This document shows, one piece after another, positions 1 through 6,941 of a stretch of DNA of 7,333 nucleotides (positions within the stretch are counted from its first letter, which is position 1; every line of letters starts with the position of its first letter). Below the pieces are notes generated by a model. The model was not told the origin of the DNA. It searched no databases and saw only the letters and a list, made by a program, of their open reading frames with translations. The stretch covers positions 1 through 7,333 of the forward strand of contig CAYMXZ010000179.1 of assembly GCA_964394475.1 (NCBI GenBank), given 5' to 3'. The position numbers and the translations under genes are program-made. The stretch is from RQOF01 sp964394475. Its GTDB lineage: Bacteria > Calditrichota > Calditrichia > RBG-13-44-9.

Positions 1-1236
1 GCCTATCACTGTTTTTCTTTTGACGGCGATCTGCATAAAGGCCGAATTGATATTGATACTTTGAAACAAATATTATATCCTTTCGATCCAGCACATATGC
101 TCCCGGTGGCAGGTGATAATGATCAGGATGGTTTGACCGATATCGAGGAAGACAGTCTGTATTTTGATCCAGTGAATTATGATACCAACGGAAATGGAGT
201 CCCTGATGGTGCCGAAGTCGCGGCCCAGCTGATCCGGCTCTTTCCTCAATTGAAAGATAGCGCGGATGGTCTTCACACCTGCATCACTCTACATCCACTA
301 TATGGAATCGAAAATTGTGAGGTGTGTGGTGCGATGCAAAACATGGGCTCCATCGAATTTCAAAATCCGGAAAATGGACGTATCTGTCAGCTTCATTTTA
401 ATGGGTTGCATGCACTGGCGCATGGTAGCTTCGCCTACAACGGGACTACCTGGCCAAATCAACGAATTTCTGCCGTAGAACTCTACCGTACCATGAAGAC
501 GCATCATCTTTATGTTCAAAATGATAGTGATCAGGATGGGTTGACAGATGCCGAAGAATCTCATTTCGGTTATAATCCTGATCAAGCCGACACCGATGGC
601 GATGGTATCACTGACGGAATGGAATTAGCTCTTGCCATGAAAACCATTCTGGATAATTTACCAACTTCTCCGGGAATAGTCGGTCCCTATGTGTTGCATT
701 ATCCTACTAATGGTTTCTGGAATTGCCTGCTATGTGGAATGCCGGTAAATATGGGTTATCTGGAAATCTGGAACCCGAATATCAACGGCCCCTTTACCAT
801 GAGCTACTATGCCTATCATTTTCTGGAACGAGGAAGTTTTGCTTATGAAGGCCGGATCCAGAATGGGCAGTGGCTGGCGGGACGTCTGAATCCAATCATG
901 CTGTCGGCCTATCTAAATTTTTCAACGCCTATTAAAATCCAACATTCGAAGACTAGTCAATCCTTCAATCTCCACCAGAATTATCCCAATCCTTTCAACT
1001 TGTATACGACTATTCGATATGAATTAAATACCCCGGCAGCGGTTGAATTAGTCATTTTCAATCTGTTGGGAGAAAAAGTAAAGACTATCGTCAATAGGTA
1101 TCAGAAAAGGGGTGAATATCAGGTGAAATGGAATGGATTGAATGACGAAGGCAAAGAGTTGGCCAGTGGGATTTATCTGTATTCATTGAAAACTGCTCAT
1201 CAATCCATTGTCCGAAAAATGATTCTGGTGAAGTAA
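1..1236 (+). CDS. Secreted repeat protein with calcium-type loops, CxxCG modules and a C-terminal type IX-style sorting domain (5' end outside window)
   Basis: The frame is open from base 1 (AYHCFSFDGDLHKGRIDIDT...) to TAA at 1234-1236, so 411 residues of a longer protein are visible. The TTG at 61 is internal, because the residues before it match the end of a repeat unit. Numbering from base 1, calcium-type loops of the DxDxDGxxDxxE kind (thrombospondin type 3/EF-hand-like) lie at residues 39-50, 61-72, 175-186 and 197-208. CxxCG motifs lie at 105-110 (NCEVCG) and 241-246 (NCLLCG), each followed by NMGx(I/L)E and later GSFAYxG. Residues 321-411 form the ending SFNLHQNYPNPFN...GIYLYSL...KMILVK, typical of FlgD-Ig-like/type A sorting domains that direct export by the type IX system or an equivalent. 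The likely location is the cell surface or outside the cell. The function is unknown; paired cysteines and histidines hint at a metal site, which is inference. The gene converges on glyA. Confidence 0.85.
   Translation, partial: AYHCFSFDGDLHKGRIDIDTLKQILYPFDPAHMLPVAGDNDQDGLTDIEEDSLYFDPVNYDTNGNGVPDGAEVAAQLIRLFPQLKDSADGLHTCITLHPLYGIENCEVCGAMQNMGSIEFQNPENGRICQLHFNGLHALAHGSFAYNGTTWPNQRISAVELYRTMKTHHLYVQNDSDQDGLTDAEESHFGYNPDQADTDGDGITDGMELALAMKTILDNLPTSPGIVGPYVLHYPTNGFWNCLLCGMPVNMGYLEIWNPNINGPFTMSYYAYHFLERGSFAYEGRIQNGQWLAGRLNPIMLSAYLNFSTPIKIQHSKTSQSFNLHQNYPNPFNLYTTIRYELNTPAAVELVIFNLLGEKVKTIVNRYQKRGEYQVKWNGLNDEGKELASGIYLYSLKTAHQSIVRKMILVK
115..522 (+). repeat. Protein repeat unit A (136 residues): two calcium-type loops plus a CxxCG module
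   Basis: The unit begins at DNDQDGLTDIEE, continues through DTNGNGVPDGAE, NCEVCG, QNMGSIEFQNP and LHALAHGSFAYNG, and ends just before the next DSDQDG loop. Each of these landmarks recurs 136 residues (408 bases) later in unit B without any shift. The similarity is mainly at protein level; outside the loops the bases have diverged, so this is an old duplication. The window opens with the tail of a preceding unit (HCFSFDGDLHKGRIDI, bases 7-54). Confidence 0.8.
523..930 (+). repeat. Protein repeat unit B (136 residues), second full copy
   Basis: The unit carries DSDQDGLTDAEE, DTDGDGITDGME, NCLLCG, VNMGYLEIWNP and YHFLERGSFAYEG in the same order and spacing as unit A. The last part (about residues 286-310 of the fragment) passes into a linker before the sorting domain. 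A histidine that precedes GSFAY in unit A is arginine here, while the upstream histidine of the pair is kept. Confidence 0.8.
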
Positions 1237-1368
1237 AGAAAAGGTTCAAGAGGAAAGGCGGAAGAATAACAGGAGAGAGAAATTCGTTCAAGAATAAATG
1301 GAAAGGGGGCAGGTGGAAAGCGGGAGCCGCCAACAGCGCGCCACTCATTGGTAGTAAAAAGATGGAAT

Positions 1369-1399
1369 AAAAAAAGGCGGCATCTATACCACCTTTTTT
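1369..1399 (-). terminator. Intrinsic terminator of glyA
   Basis: Read on the minus strand, AAAAGGTGG and CCGCCTTTT form a stem around an eight-base loop, closing with one U-G wobble, and a run of seven T follows. On the plus strand the same position is a C-A mismatch, so the hairpin is stronger in the glyA direction. It lies about 20 bases past the glyA stop. It might also stop weak transcription arriving from the convergent secreted-protein gene, since six T follow the stem on that strand. Confidence 0.75.
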
Positions 1400-1420
1400 A
1401 AAAATAAGTTTATGTATCTG

Positions 1421-2728
1421 CTAATCGAGTTCTTTCCCAAAATCATACAAGGGAAAGGATTCACACATTTCCCTTACCTGTTGTTTAACATGCTGATAAA
1501 TCTTATCATTATCTAAATTTTTCAACACCCGGTCGATCAATTTTGCTACTTTTTTCATCTCACCTTCTTTAAATCCGCGGGTAGTAAGGGCAGGGGTTCC
1601 CAGACGGATACCGCTGGTAATAAATGGGCTTTTGGTGTCAAATGGCACCATATTTTTATTGACTGTAATTCCAGAAGCATGCAGAGCATTTTCGGCATCT
1701 TTGCCCGTGATACCGATATTGGTAAGGTCTACCAGCATCACGTGATTGTCGGTGCCGCCTGATACGACGTGATAGCCCAATTCAATGAGTTGATTAGCCA
1801 GCGCCTGTGCATTCTTAATGATCTGGGCGGCATAGGTCTTAAACTCAGGTTGTAAAGCTTCTTTAAAAGCCACTGCTTTAGCGGCAATAATATGCATGAG
1901 AGGACCGCCCTGAATGCCAGGCATCACGTTACTGTCCATAATCTCTGAGATATTCTTCAGTCGCCCGGATTTGGGGGCAGTGATCCCCATATCATTTTCT
2001 TTGTCTTTACCAATCAAGATCATACCCCCTCGCGGACCGCGCAACGTTTTATGAGTGGTAGTCGTCACCACATCGCAGTAAGGAATAGGGCTGGGATGCA
2101 AACCAGCGGCCACCAGCCCAGCTGGATGGGCGATGTCCGCCATCAAGATGGCCTTTACTTCATTGGCAATTTCTCTAAATTCTTCGAAAGGATAGAATCG
2201 GCTATAGGCACTGGCTCCAACAATAATCATCCGCGGCTTATGCTCCCGTGCTTTTCGCGCCACATCATCAATATCGATATAACCGGTATCTCGTTTCACT
2301 CCATAGGAGATAATTTTATACATTTTTCCAGAGAAATTGACCGGACTTCCATGTGATAAATGTCCACCGTGAGCTAAATCCATTCCTAAAACTGTATCAC
2401 CCGGTTTGCAGAAAGTAAAATAAACCGCCATATTGGCCTGGGTTCCGGAATGAGGCTGGACGTTGGCGTATTCGGCTCCAAATAGTTTTTTCGCTCTGTC
2501 TCTGGCCAGATTTTCGGCTTCGTCTACCCACTCGCAACCGCCGTAATAACGCTTCCCGGGATATCCTTCAGCATATTTATTCGTCATGACACAGCCAGCC
2601 GTCTGCAGTACGGCTTTGCTCACAAAGTTTTCAGAGGCGATAAGCTCAAGAGTAAAATTTTCCCGTTCAATTTCACCTTTAATAGCGTGAAAAATTTCCG
2701 GATCAGTTTGTTTGATAAACTCCAGCAT
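1421..2728 (-). CDS. glyA: Serine hydroxymethyltransferase
   Basis: This PLP-dependent cytosolic enzyme interconverts serine and glycine with tetrahydrofolate and 5,10-methylenetetrahydrofolate, the main entry of one-carbon units. It has 435 residues, slightly longer than the usual 410-430. Visible family motifs are YAEGYPGKRYYGG (52-64), QPHSGTQAN (91-99), HGGHLSHG with the cofactor-stacking His123, ADIAH (197-201) with Asp198, the PLP lysine Lys227 in TTTTHKTLRGPRGG, PGIQGGPLMH (270-279), and SGIRLGTPA with the substrate-binding Arg375. An insert at about 241-268, between the PLP lysine region and PGIQGGP, is the kind I associate with Bacteroidetes-type enzymes. The ATG start has GGAG eight bases upstream (2737-2740). 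The gene stops at TAG and is bracketed by terminators at 1369-1399 and 2771-2802, so it is probably transcribed alone. The catalytic set looks intact. Confidence 0.97.
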   Translation of the reverse strand: MLEFIKQTDPEIFHAIKGEIERENFTLELIASENFVSKAVLQTAGCVMTNKYAEGYPGKRYYGGCEWVDEAENLARDRAKKLFGAEYANVQPHSGTQANMAVYFTFCKPGDTVLGMDLAHGGHLSHGSPVNFSGKMYKIISYGVKRDTGYIDIDDVARKAREHKPRMIIVGASAYSRFYPFEEFREIANEVKAILMADIAHPAGLVAAGLHPSPIPYCDVVTTTTHKTLRGPRGGMILIGKDKENDMGITAPKSGRLKNISEIMDSNVMPGIQGGPLMHIIAAKAVAFKEALQPEFKTYAAQIIKNAQALANQLIELGYHVVSGGTDNHVMLVDLTNIGITGKDAENALHASGITVNKNMVPFDTKSPFITSGIRLGTPALTTRGFKEGEMKKVAKLIDRVLKNLDNDKIYQHVKQQVREMCESFPLYDFGKELD

Positions 2729-2770
2729 ATCTGTTTCTCCATAACACGATTTGGTGATCTTATACTTTTA

Positions 2771-2802
2771 TAAAAAAAGCCGCAGCTGGGATCGCCGCGG
2801 CT
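2771..2802 (-). terminator. Intrinsic terminator ending the envelope operon, upstream of glyA
   Basis: On the minus strand AGCCGC and GCGGCT form a perfect six-base-pair stem with a 13-base loop, followed directly by a run of seven to eight T (2778-2771). It lies about 45 bases past the stop of the TPR gene and about 40 bases before the glyA start. It therefore separates the lipoprotein-barrel-TPR unit from glyA. The plus strand has no T run after the stem, so it acts in one direction only. Confidence 0.8.
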
Positions 2803-2848
2803 CTGTAATAAACTATAGGATATAAAAGCCTTTGCTCGATCCCACACT

Positions 2849-3250
2849 TTATTGATTTATCCAGCTATAACAGGGATCGTTCGGAGTCATGCGGTTCTTG
2901 TTCATGAAATAATCTTCTTTTGACGGAACTAGAGGTCCTAACTGATTAATGCGCCGACTGGCTTCATTGGAATAATTTGGATCTTTGGTGGCTTTTCTCA
3001 ATTCATCCTGGGCATATTTGTAAACCAGTTTGTCATCATATTTTAATTTCTTATCGGTTCGTTTGTCTGTGCAATATTGTACCGCATTTTCATAAATCTC
3101 GGCTAATATCATATTGGGTAGACCATTACCCGGATCTACTTTCTGCGCATTTTGCACATAGCGGCGGGCAGTGGTAAACTCATGTAGTCTACCATATACC
3201 GAAGCGGTCAAGCACAACACATTCACATTTCGCGCATCAATTTGCAGAAT
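2849..3250 (-). pseudogene. C-terminal part of the TPR protein, cut off by an in-frame TAA
   Basis: This segment continues the reading frame of the upstream TPR gene immediately after the stop codon at 3251-3253. The residues directly after the stop, ILQIDARN, complete the second helix and turn of TPR 7. Next come TPR 8 (VNVLCLTASVYGRLHEFTTARRY...), a further helical stretch with KYAQDELRKATKDP, and a conserved-looking tail (PSKEDYFMNKNR...DPCYSWINQ) ending in TAA. The only early start is GTG at 3226-3224, inside TPR 8, with no Shine-Dalgarno sequence before it. Independent translation is therefore unlikely. The unbroken protein would have about 428 residues. Codon use and protein logic are intact, so the break is recent, a sequencing or assembly error, or less likely a readthrough site. 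Confidence 0.75.
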
Positions 3251-4135
3251 TTATTTATAATAGCTGAGTGCCTTGGAGAGTTGGTTCATTCCTTCGAATG
3301 AGCGCCCCAGGTATTCCAGCGCGGTGAGATTCTTGGGTTCTTTTTTCATTACACTTTCAAAGGGCTCTACTGCTTCTTTATACATTCCGCGATCGAATAA
3401 AGCCTGTCCATATTCAATGGCATTATTGATATTCTCGGGATCATTTCGCCAGGCTCCTTCACGGGCTTTCAAAGGATCTTCCCCGCATTTTTCCATAATT
3501 TCAGCTAATAACCTCGAGGCATCGGCATCCTTGGTATCCAGCTCAACGACCTTTTGCTGAGCTCTTATGGCATTGGAGCAATCATCCTCTTTATAATAAA
3601 GATAGGCCAGTTTTACCCAATAGGATTTTTCCTGAGGCGTATCCTTAACCAGCGCTTCATAATGGGGAATGGCACATTTGGTATTGCCTCTCAGGTCCTG
3701 CACATACCCGGCATAATAATGTAAACGGGTCTGGTCAGGAAAGTCTTTTAATCCCCGATAACATACTAAAAGCACACTGTCCGGAAAGTTTAAGTTGTAA
3801 TAACATTCGGCTAATTTGGAATAAGCAACTTTAAATTTGCCGGAATTGTCATGAATCACTACTTTCCAGTAGTAGGGAATAGCCCGCTTATAATTATTAT
3901 ATTTAAACTCCTCACGCGCCAGGCTATACCATATTCCTACTTGCTGAGGATCGAGTGTATCCATTTTCTCTTGATCGTAAATCGTATTTAAGCAATCAGG
4001 TTGACATTGTACCTCTTCTTCACCCAGAGGTTGAAGATCTTCGAGTTGGGCGTAAACTGCTGTTACCGTCAGCATGATCAAAATGAACATCATCCTGTAT
4101 AACTGCTGCTTGCTTAACCAATTTTTCCCTTTCAC
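3251..4135 (-). CDS. Exported tetratricopeptide repeat protein, truncated by an in-frame stop
   Basis: The start is GTG, chosen because AGGAGG lies nine bases upstream and the nearby ATG reads into a stop after three codons. Residues 1-29 form a Sec signal peptide with hydrophobic core MMFILIMLTVTAVYA and cleavage at VYA|Q, so the mature protein is periplasmic or held at the outer membrane. From about residue 66 there are consecutive 34-residue TPR units, e.g. VGIWYSLAREEFKYNNYKRA, KSYWVKLAYLYYKEDDCSNA and EYGQALFDRGMYKEAVEPF. TPRs bind partner proteins. The frame stops at TAA after SYYK, in the middle of TPR 7, and resumes in the same frame (see 2849-3250). It follows the barrel gene by 49 bases and is the last gene of the operon. 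Ten cysteines occur in the full reading frame, seven of them in this part. The specific partner is unknown. Confidence 0.85.
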   Translation of the reverse strand: MKGKNWLSKQQLYRMMFILIMLTVTAVYAQLEDLQPLGEEEVQCQPDCLNTIYDQEKMDTLDPQQVGIWYSLAREEFKYNNYKRAIPYYWKVVIHDNSGKFKVAYSKLAECYYNLNFPDSVLLVCYRGLKDFPDQTRLHYYAGYVQDLRGNTKCAIPHYEALVKDTPQEKSYWVKLAYLYYKEDDCSNAIRAQQKVVELDTKDADASRLLAEIMEKCGEDPLKAREGAWRNDPENINNAIEYGQALFDRGMYKEAVEPFESVMKKEPKNLTALEYLGRSFEGMNQLSKALSYYK

Positions 4136-4144
4136 CTTTTCATT

Positions 4145-4150
4145 CCTCCT
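4145..4150 (-). promoter_or_regulatory. Shine-Dalgarno sequence AGGAGG deciding the GTG start of the TPR gene
   Basis: A perfect AGGAGG (minus strand) sits nine bases before the GTG at 4135. An ATG one base after it is too close and reads ATG-AAA-AGG-TGA, so it cannot be the start. Confidence 0.75.
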
Positions 4151-4184
4151 GTTTTCATTAGTTGAGGAGATTCAGTTCGAATTT

Positions 4185-5408
4185 TTAACGTTGTTTTTGA
4201 AACCAAAGTTCGCCGGCTGATATAGAAATCATACTTTTAATAAATTTTTCTTCAGCTAAAGTTTTTTCCTGGTTGCCACGAATTCCACCAATAAAGGCGA
4301 GATCGAAACGAGCTTGTTCTTTAAAAAAAGTAAACCCGAAACCGATATGCATGGCATATTCCTGCACAGAAATTGAATTAAATATATATCCAATTTTGCT
4401 GTAAGAAAAACCAATTCTTGAATCAAACTTGTTCAAAAATTTCCTGGTTTTCTCTGCGGCGCGAGTATGCTCTAATCCAATCCCCATCTGACGAAATTCT
4501 TCTAAATTATTTACCTGAGAATTCAATTTCAATCCCTTTGACCAATCCTGATAAATAATATCCGAACTAATGAGCCAGGAAGTTCCGAATCGATAACTTC
4601 CTCCTATTCCAGCAAAAATTGGAAAGGAAGTTTTCATCAGAGAGCTTTTTTCCTCATAGCTAATAGGTGACACATAAAGCTGAGTATAACTGATTCTTGG
4701 CTTGAAATCAATAAAACCACCCAGAATGAAGTGATCAAAAGGATGAAGTTCGGTACTTAAACCGATCCCCGGTCCCCGAAAGCGATATTCGATTCTATAA
4801 TACTGGTCGGAAAGCTGAGAATTATTAAATATCAGATAGTAACGGTCTTTTATGGCGCCGAAAAAGTAATTCATACTGGCCGCGAATCCCATTCTACGGT
4901 GTGGCGACCAGATTAGACTTATTTGTGAACGGGCAATATTCCCTTCATAAAAAACGTTTTGCTTATAGCTAATTTCAGCCTGTTGATAACTGTAGCTGTA
5001 ATTAAAATTAGTGAGGGCATAAGGTGTGATGGATGCCCCAATTACCCATCTCTTTTTTTGTATAGGAATCGCTAATTGCAATCCCTCAAAATTAGCAGTC
5101 GATCGGGTAAAACTCTGCGATTGTTCTAAAAGGGCGATCTGAGTGGATATCCAGTAATAGCGCAGGGAGAGATTTATCCTGGTATTATGAATATTACTCC
5201 AGCTGGCGATATTATAAGCATTCAAAGAGATGCTGTCAGATAACGCCAGACCGGTGGCTCCCATTCCACTTCCTCTCACAGAACTGGAATAATGCCGCAG
5301 ACCGATTCCATTTTTACTGGCAGAAAAAATAGACTGCGCCGGTAACACCAGGTACAGCTGAAAAAGTATAATGAGTGCGAATAATATTCTGTGCATAAAC
5401 ACATCCAT
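4185..5408 (-). CDS. Outer-membrane beta-barrel protein, OMPP1/FadL/PorV-like
   Basis: The 407-residue product begins with a signal peptide (MHRILFALIILFQLYLVLPAQS, cleavage near LPA|Q). It continues with GIGLRHYSSSVRGSGMGATGLALSDSISLNAYNIASW at 34-70, a variant of the R-G-x-G-M-G-x-x-G-x-A...N-P-A motif at the N terminus of OMPP1/FadL- and PorV-type barrels. The rest alternates short aromatic-rich strands (INLSLRYYWIS, RWVIGASITPYAL, FAASMNYFFGAI, FAGIGGSYRFG, MHIGFGFTFF) and ends in GELWFQKQR, a typical terminal strand. Such barrels pass hydrophobic ligands or serve as scaffolds for secreted proteins; which applies here cannot be told. The ATG lies one base after the TAG of the lipoprotein gene and has no clear Shine-Dalgarno sequence, so translation is probably coupled. 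A second ATG four codons on (5396) is possible and gives a tidier signal peptide. Confidence 0.85.
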   Translation of the reverse strand: MDVFMHRILFALIILFQLYLVLPAQSIFSASKNGIGLRHYSSSVRGSGMGATGLALSDSISLNAYNIASWSNIHNTRINLSLRYYWISTQIALLEQSQSFTRSTANFEGLQLAIPIQKKRWVIGASITPYALTNFNYSYSYQQAEISYKQNVFYEGNIARSQISLIWSPHRRMGFAASMNYFFGAIKDRYYLIFNNSQLSDQYYRIEYRFRGPGIGLSTELHPFDHFILGGFIDFKPRISYTQLYVSPISYEEKSSLMKTSFPIFAGIGGSYRFGTSWLISSDIIYQDWSKGLKLNSQVNNLEEFRQMGIGLEHTRAAEKTRKFLNKFDSRIGFSYSKIGYIFNSISVQEYAMHIGFGFTFFKEQARFDLAFIGGIRGNQEKTLAEEKFIKSMISISAGELWFQKQR

Positions 5409-5409
5409 T

Positions 5410-6684
5410 CTACAATCGGGGACTGGCCGGTACCCAATAAGTGATCTTCAAACGGGGATGCTTATTCGCATCGGGATAAGTACGTTTGAAATAGGCCAGA
5501 TAAGCGAAAAACTCAAGCTCATCACTGAAAGTACTCGAAGCATCCCGTGAATCAATGAAACTGAGCACCAGTCCAATCGAACTATCGGGTTCGTTGAGCT
5601 GTAATCGCAAAATTTCAGACAATTTTTTACGATTATCATCGGCGCTGATTTCTATATAACTGCTGTCACTCGCCCAGCGGGTGGCTAAAGCAAATCGGTT
5701 TTTTGTGGAATCAACCACAATCGCCGGATCAGTGAAATCGGACTGTAATTTTAACGTTGCCTGGTTTGCCAGACTATAATGGGGATCTACCAAACTATTT
5801 TCCAGATCCAGTGGGAGCTGGAGATTAGCGGATAGCAAGGAAATATCTTTTGGCTGGCTATTAAAAAAACCGAGCAAATCAAATTTTAAAAGAGTATGAT
5901 TTACCAGCAAAGAGGAGACATAATTTCTTTGGTCAACTTTAGGAAAATCACCCTGGTAAATAAACGCATCATAAGTTCCATTTAATGTGTCTCTGTATAC
6001 CGCAGTATCAGAGGGCAAATGATAGGTAAGCAATAGCTTTGGATCTCGAGTGGAATTGATCGCATAGAAGTATTGCAGGAAATTCGCTTGATCGAAATCA
6101 AACAGTACTCCGTAATTATCATCAGGGTGCGTACCGGTATCGGCCCATACTTTTGCTAAATCAATGCCGTCGCTGTTGAGGGTAAAAATATAATTGATAC
6201 CAAGGGTGTCACCAGGATCAATTTGTAATTGGGCTAAAGGTTTACTTTTATCGATATTCTGTTGATAATCACTCCATACCGAATCTACATTGCTGGTCCA
6301 CACATGCAATGCCGGATAAATAGTGGCGATGAAGGGCAAAGGTGTGCCGCTCGATACGATACCAGCCGATGAAAGTTGTATTTTAGCGCTGTCCACAATG
6401 GCAGAATCCGGTAAGGTAAGATAACTGGTAAAGCGAAGAATCGGACGAGCCTCAAAATTATTTAATTGGCCTAAAATTAATCGCAGTGCGTATTGGTTAT
6501 TAACTTTACTGCGAACCTGATAGAAAGTATCGGCAATGGCAAAGAGGGTAGTATCTTTAACAACCCCAGGGACATCGCTATCCAGGATATTAAGGGTGAG
6601 CTGATGTGGATTTTCACTACAAGAAAGCAGTATCGCTGTCCATAACCAGATAAATAGTCGATAAAAAATATGTTTATTCTGCAC
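5410..6684 (-). CDS. Probable outer-membrane lipoprotein with two DNRLRE-like beta-sandwich halves
   Basis: The 424-residue protein starts at GTG with AGGGA four bases upstream. Residues 5-21 are hydrophobic and end in LLSC, a usable lipobox that makes Cys22 the lipidated residue; the mature part begins SENPHQLTL. The remainder looks like two related all-beta halves. Half one (about 50-223) has LRFTSYLTLPDSAIVDSAKIQLS and ends DPKLLLTYHLP. Half two (about 225-417) has LLKFDLLGF...LLSANLQLPL and ends HPRLKITYWVP. The pattern of LP..A.V.SA.I.L followed by a closing P-(K/R)-L-x-(L/I)-T-Y recalls DNRLRE-type surface domains; this is family resemblance by eye, not a search result. It is the first gene of the envelope operon and ends one base before the barrel gene, so the two products probably act together. 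No enzyme motif is visible. Confidence 0.75.
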   Translation of the reverse strand: MQNKHIFYRLFIWLWTAILLSCSENPHQLTLNILDSDVPGVVKDTTLFAIADTFYQVRSKVNNQYALRLILGQLNNFEARPILRFTSYLTLPDSAIVDSAKIQLSSAGIVSSGTPLPFIATIYPALHVWTSNVDSVWSDYQQNIDKSKPLAQLQIDPGDTLGINYIFTLNSDGIDLAKVWADTGTHPDDNYGVLFDFDQANFLQYFYAINSTRDPKLLLTYHLPSDTAVYRDTLNGTYDAFIYQGDFPKVDQRNYVSSLLVNHTLLKFDLLGFFNSQPKDISLLSANLQLPLDLENSLVDPHYSLANQATLKLQSDFTDPAIVVDSTKNRFALATRWASDSSYIEISADDNRKKLSEILRLQLNEPDSSIGLVLSFIDSRDASSTFSDELEFFAYLAYFKRTYPDANKHPRLKITYWVPASPRL

Positions 6685-6941
6685 GTTGTCCCTGTTCAGT
6701 AACTTTCAAATAAGGCTGAAAATTTAAATGATCATCACTGGTAATACAATGTTTTTTAAAATCTTCTCCAATGAAATTTTGTCCTGCTTTCTGTTTTTTC
6801 CTCAGCGGGTTAATTCAACAAAGTTTTAGCTTATACGTTTAGAGTTACCAGAGAGTTCTGTAAATCATTTTTTCATGTTCATAAAGTGGAAAAGTACGCT
6901 AAGAAAAGATTGTTGGGACGATAAATGATTTTTCCCGAATC
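6685..6941. other. Intergenic region between the glutamine synthetase gene and the envelope operon
   Basis: This 257-base AT-rich gap should hold the end of the glutamine synthetase transcript and the promoter of the envelope operon. I find no convincing hairpin with a T run and no coding frame. On the minus strand a TATAAG box (6835-6830) resembles a -10 element but has no matching -35 element at normal spacing, and it would leave a leader of about 145 bases. ATGATCAT near 6728-6735 is a short palindrome of uncertain meaning. Confidence 0.5.
6689..6693 (-). promoter_or_regulatory. Shine-Dalgarno sequence AGGGA supporting the GTG start of the lipoprotein gene
   Basis: AGGGA on the minus strand lies four bases before the GTG at 6684. 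There is no ATG that would keep the signal peptide, so the GTG is the best start. The spacing is a little short. Confidence 0.55.

Noticed and set aside
61..63. TTG at 61 as the start of the secreted repeat protein
   Set aside because: The frame is open to base 1, there is no signal peptide after the TTG, and the preceding residues match the end of a repeat unit.
1244..1293. Direct repeat GTTCAAGA at 1244-1251 and 1286-1293
   Set aside because: Eight bases in a purine-rich gap is easily chance, and no flanking mobile gene or longer match exists.
1320..1330. GCGG-GAG-CCGC hairpin as a terminator for the plus-strand gene
   Set aside because: The stem is only four pairs and is followed by CAACAGCGCG, with no T run.
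2051..2356. Plus-strand open frame inside glyA
   Set aside because: It is fully overlapped by conserved glyA sequence, its translation has no recognisable pattern, and there is no supporting ribosome binding site.
3224..3226. GTG as an independent start for the downstream TPR fragment
   Set aside because: There is no Shine-Dalgarno sequence, it lies inside a TPR unit, and eight codons between the stop and this GTG already fit the TPR pattern.
4144..4168. Possible anti-Shine-Dalgarno hairpin (TCCTC with GAGGA) before the TPR gene
   Set aside because: Only five pairs with a 15-base loop and a mismatch on extension; too weak to call a regulatory switch.
6830..6835. TATAAG as the -10 box of the envelope operon
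   Set aside because: The only -35-like match (TTTACA) is about 23 bases away, too far for a normal promoter, and the leader would be long.
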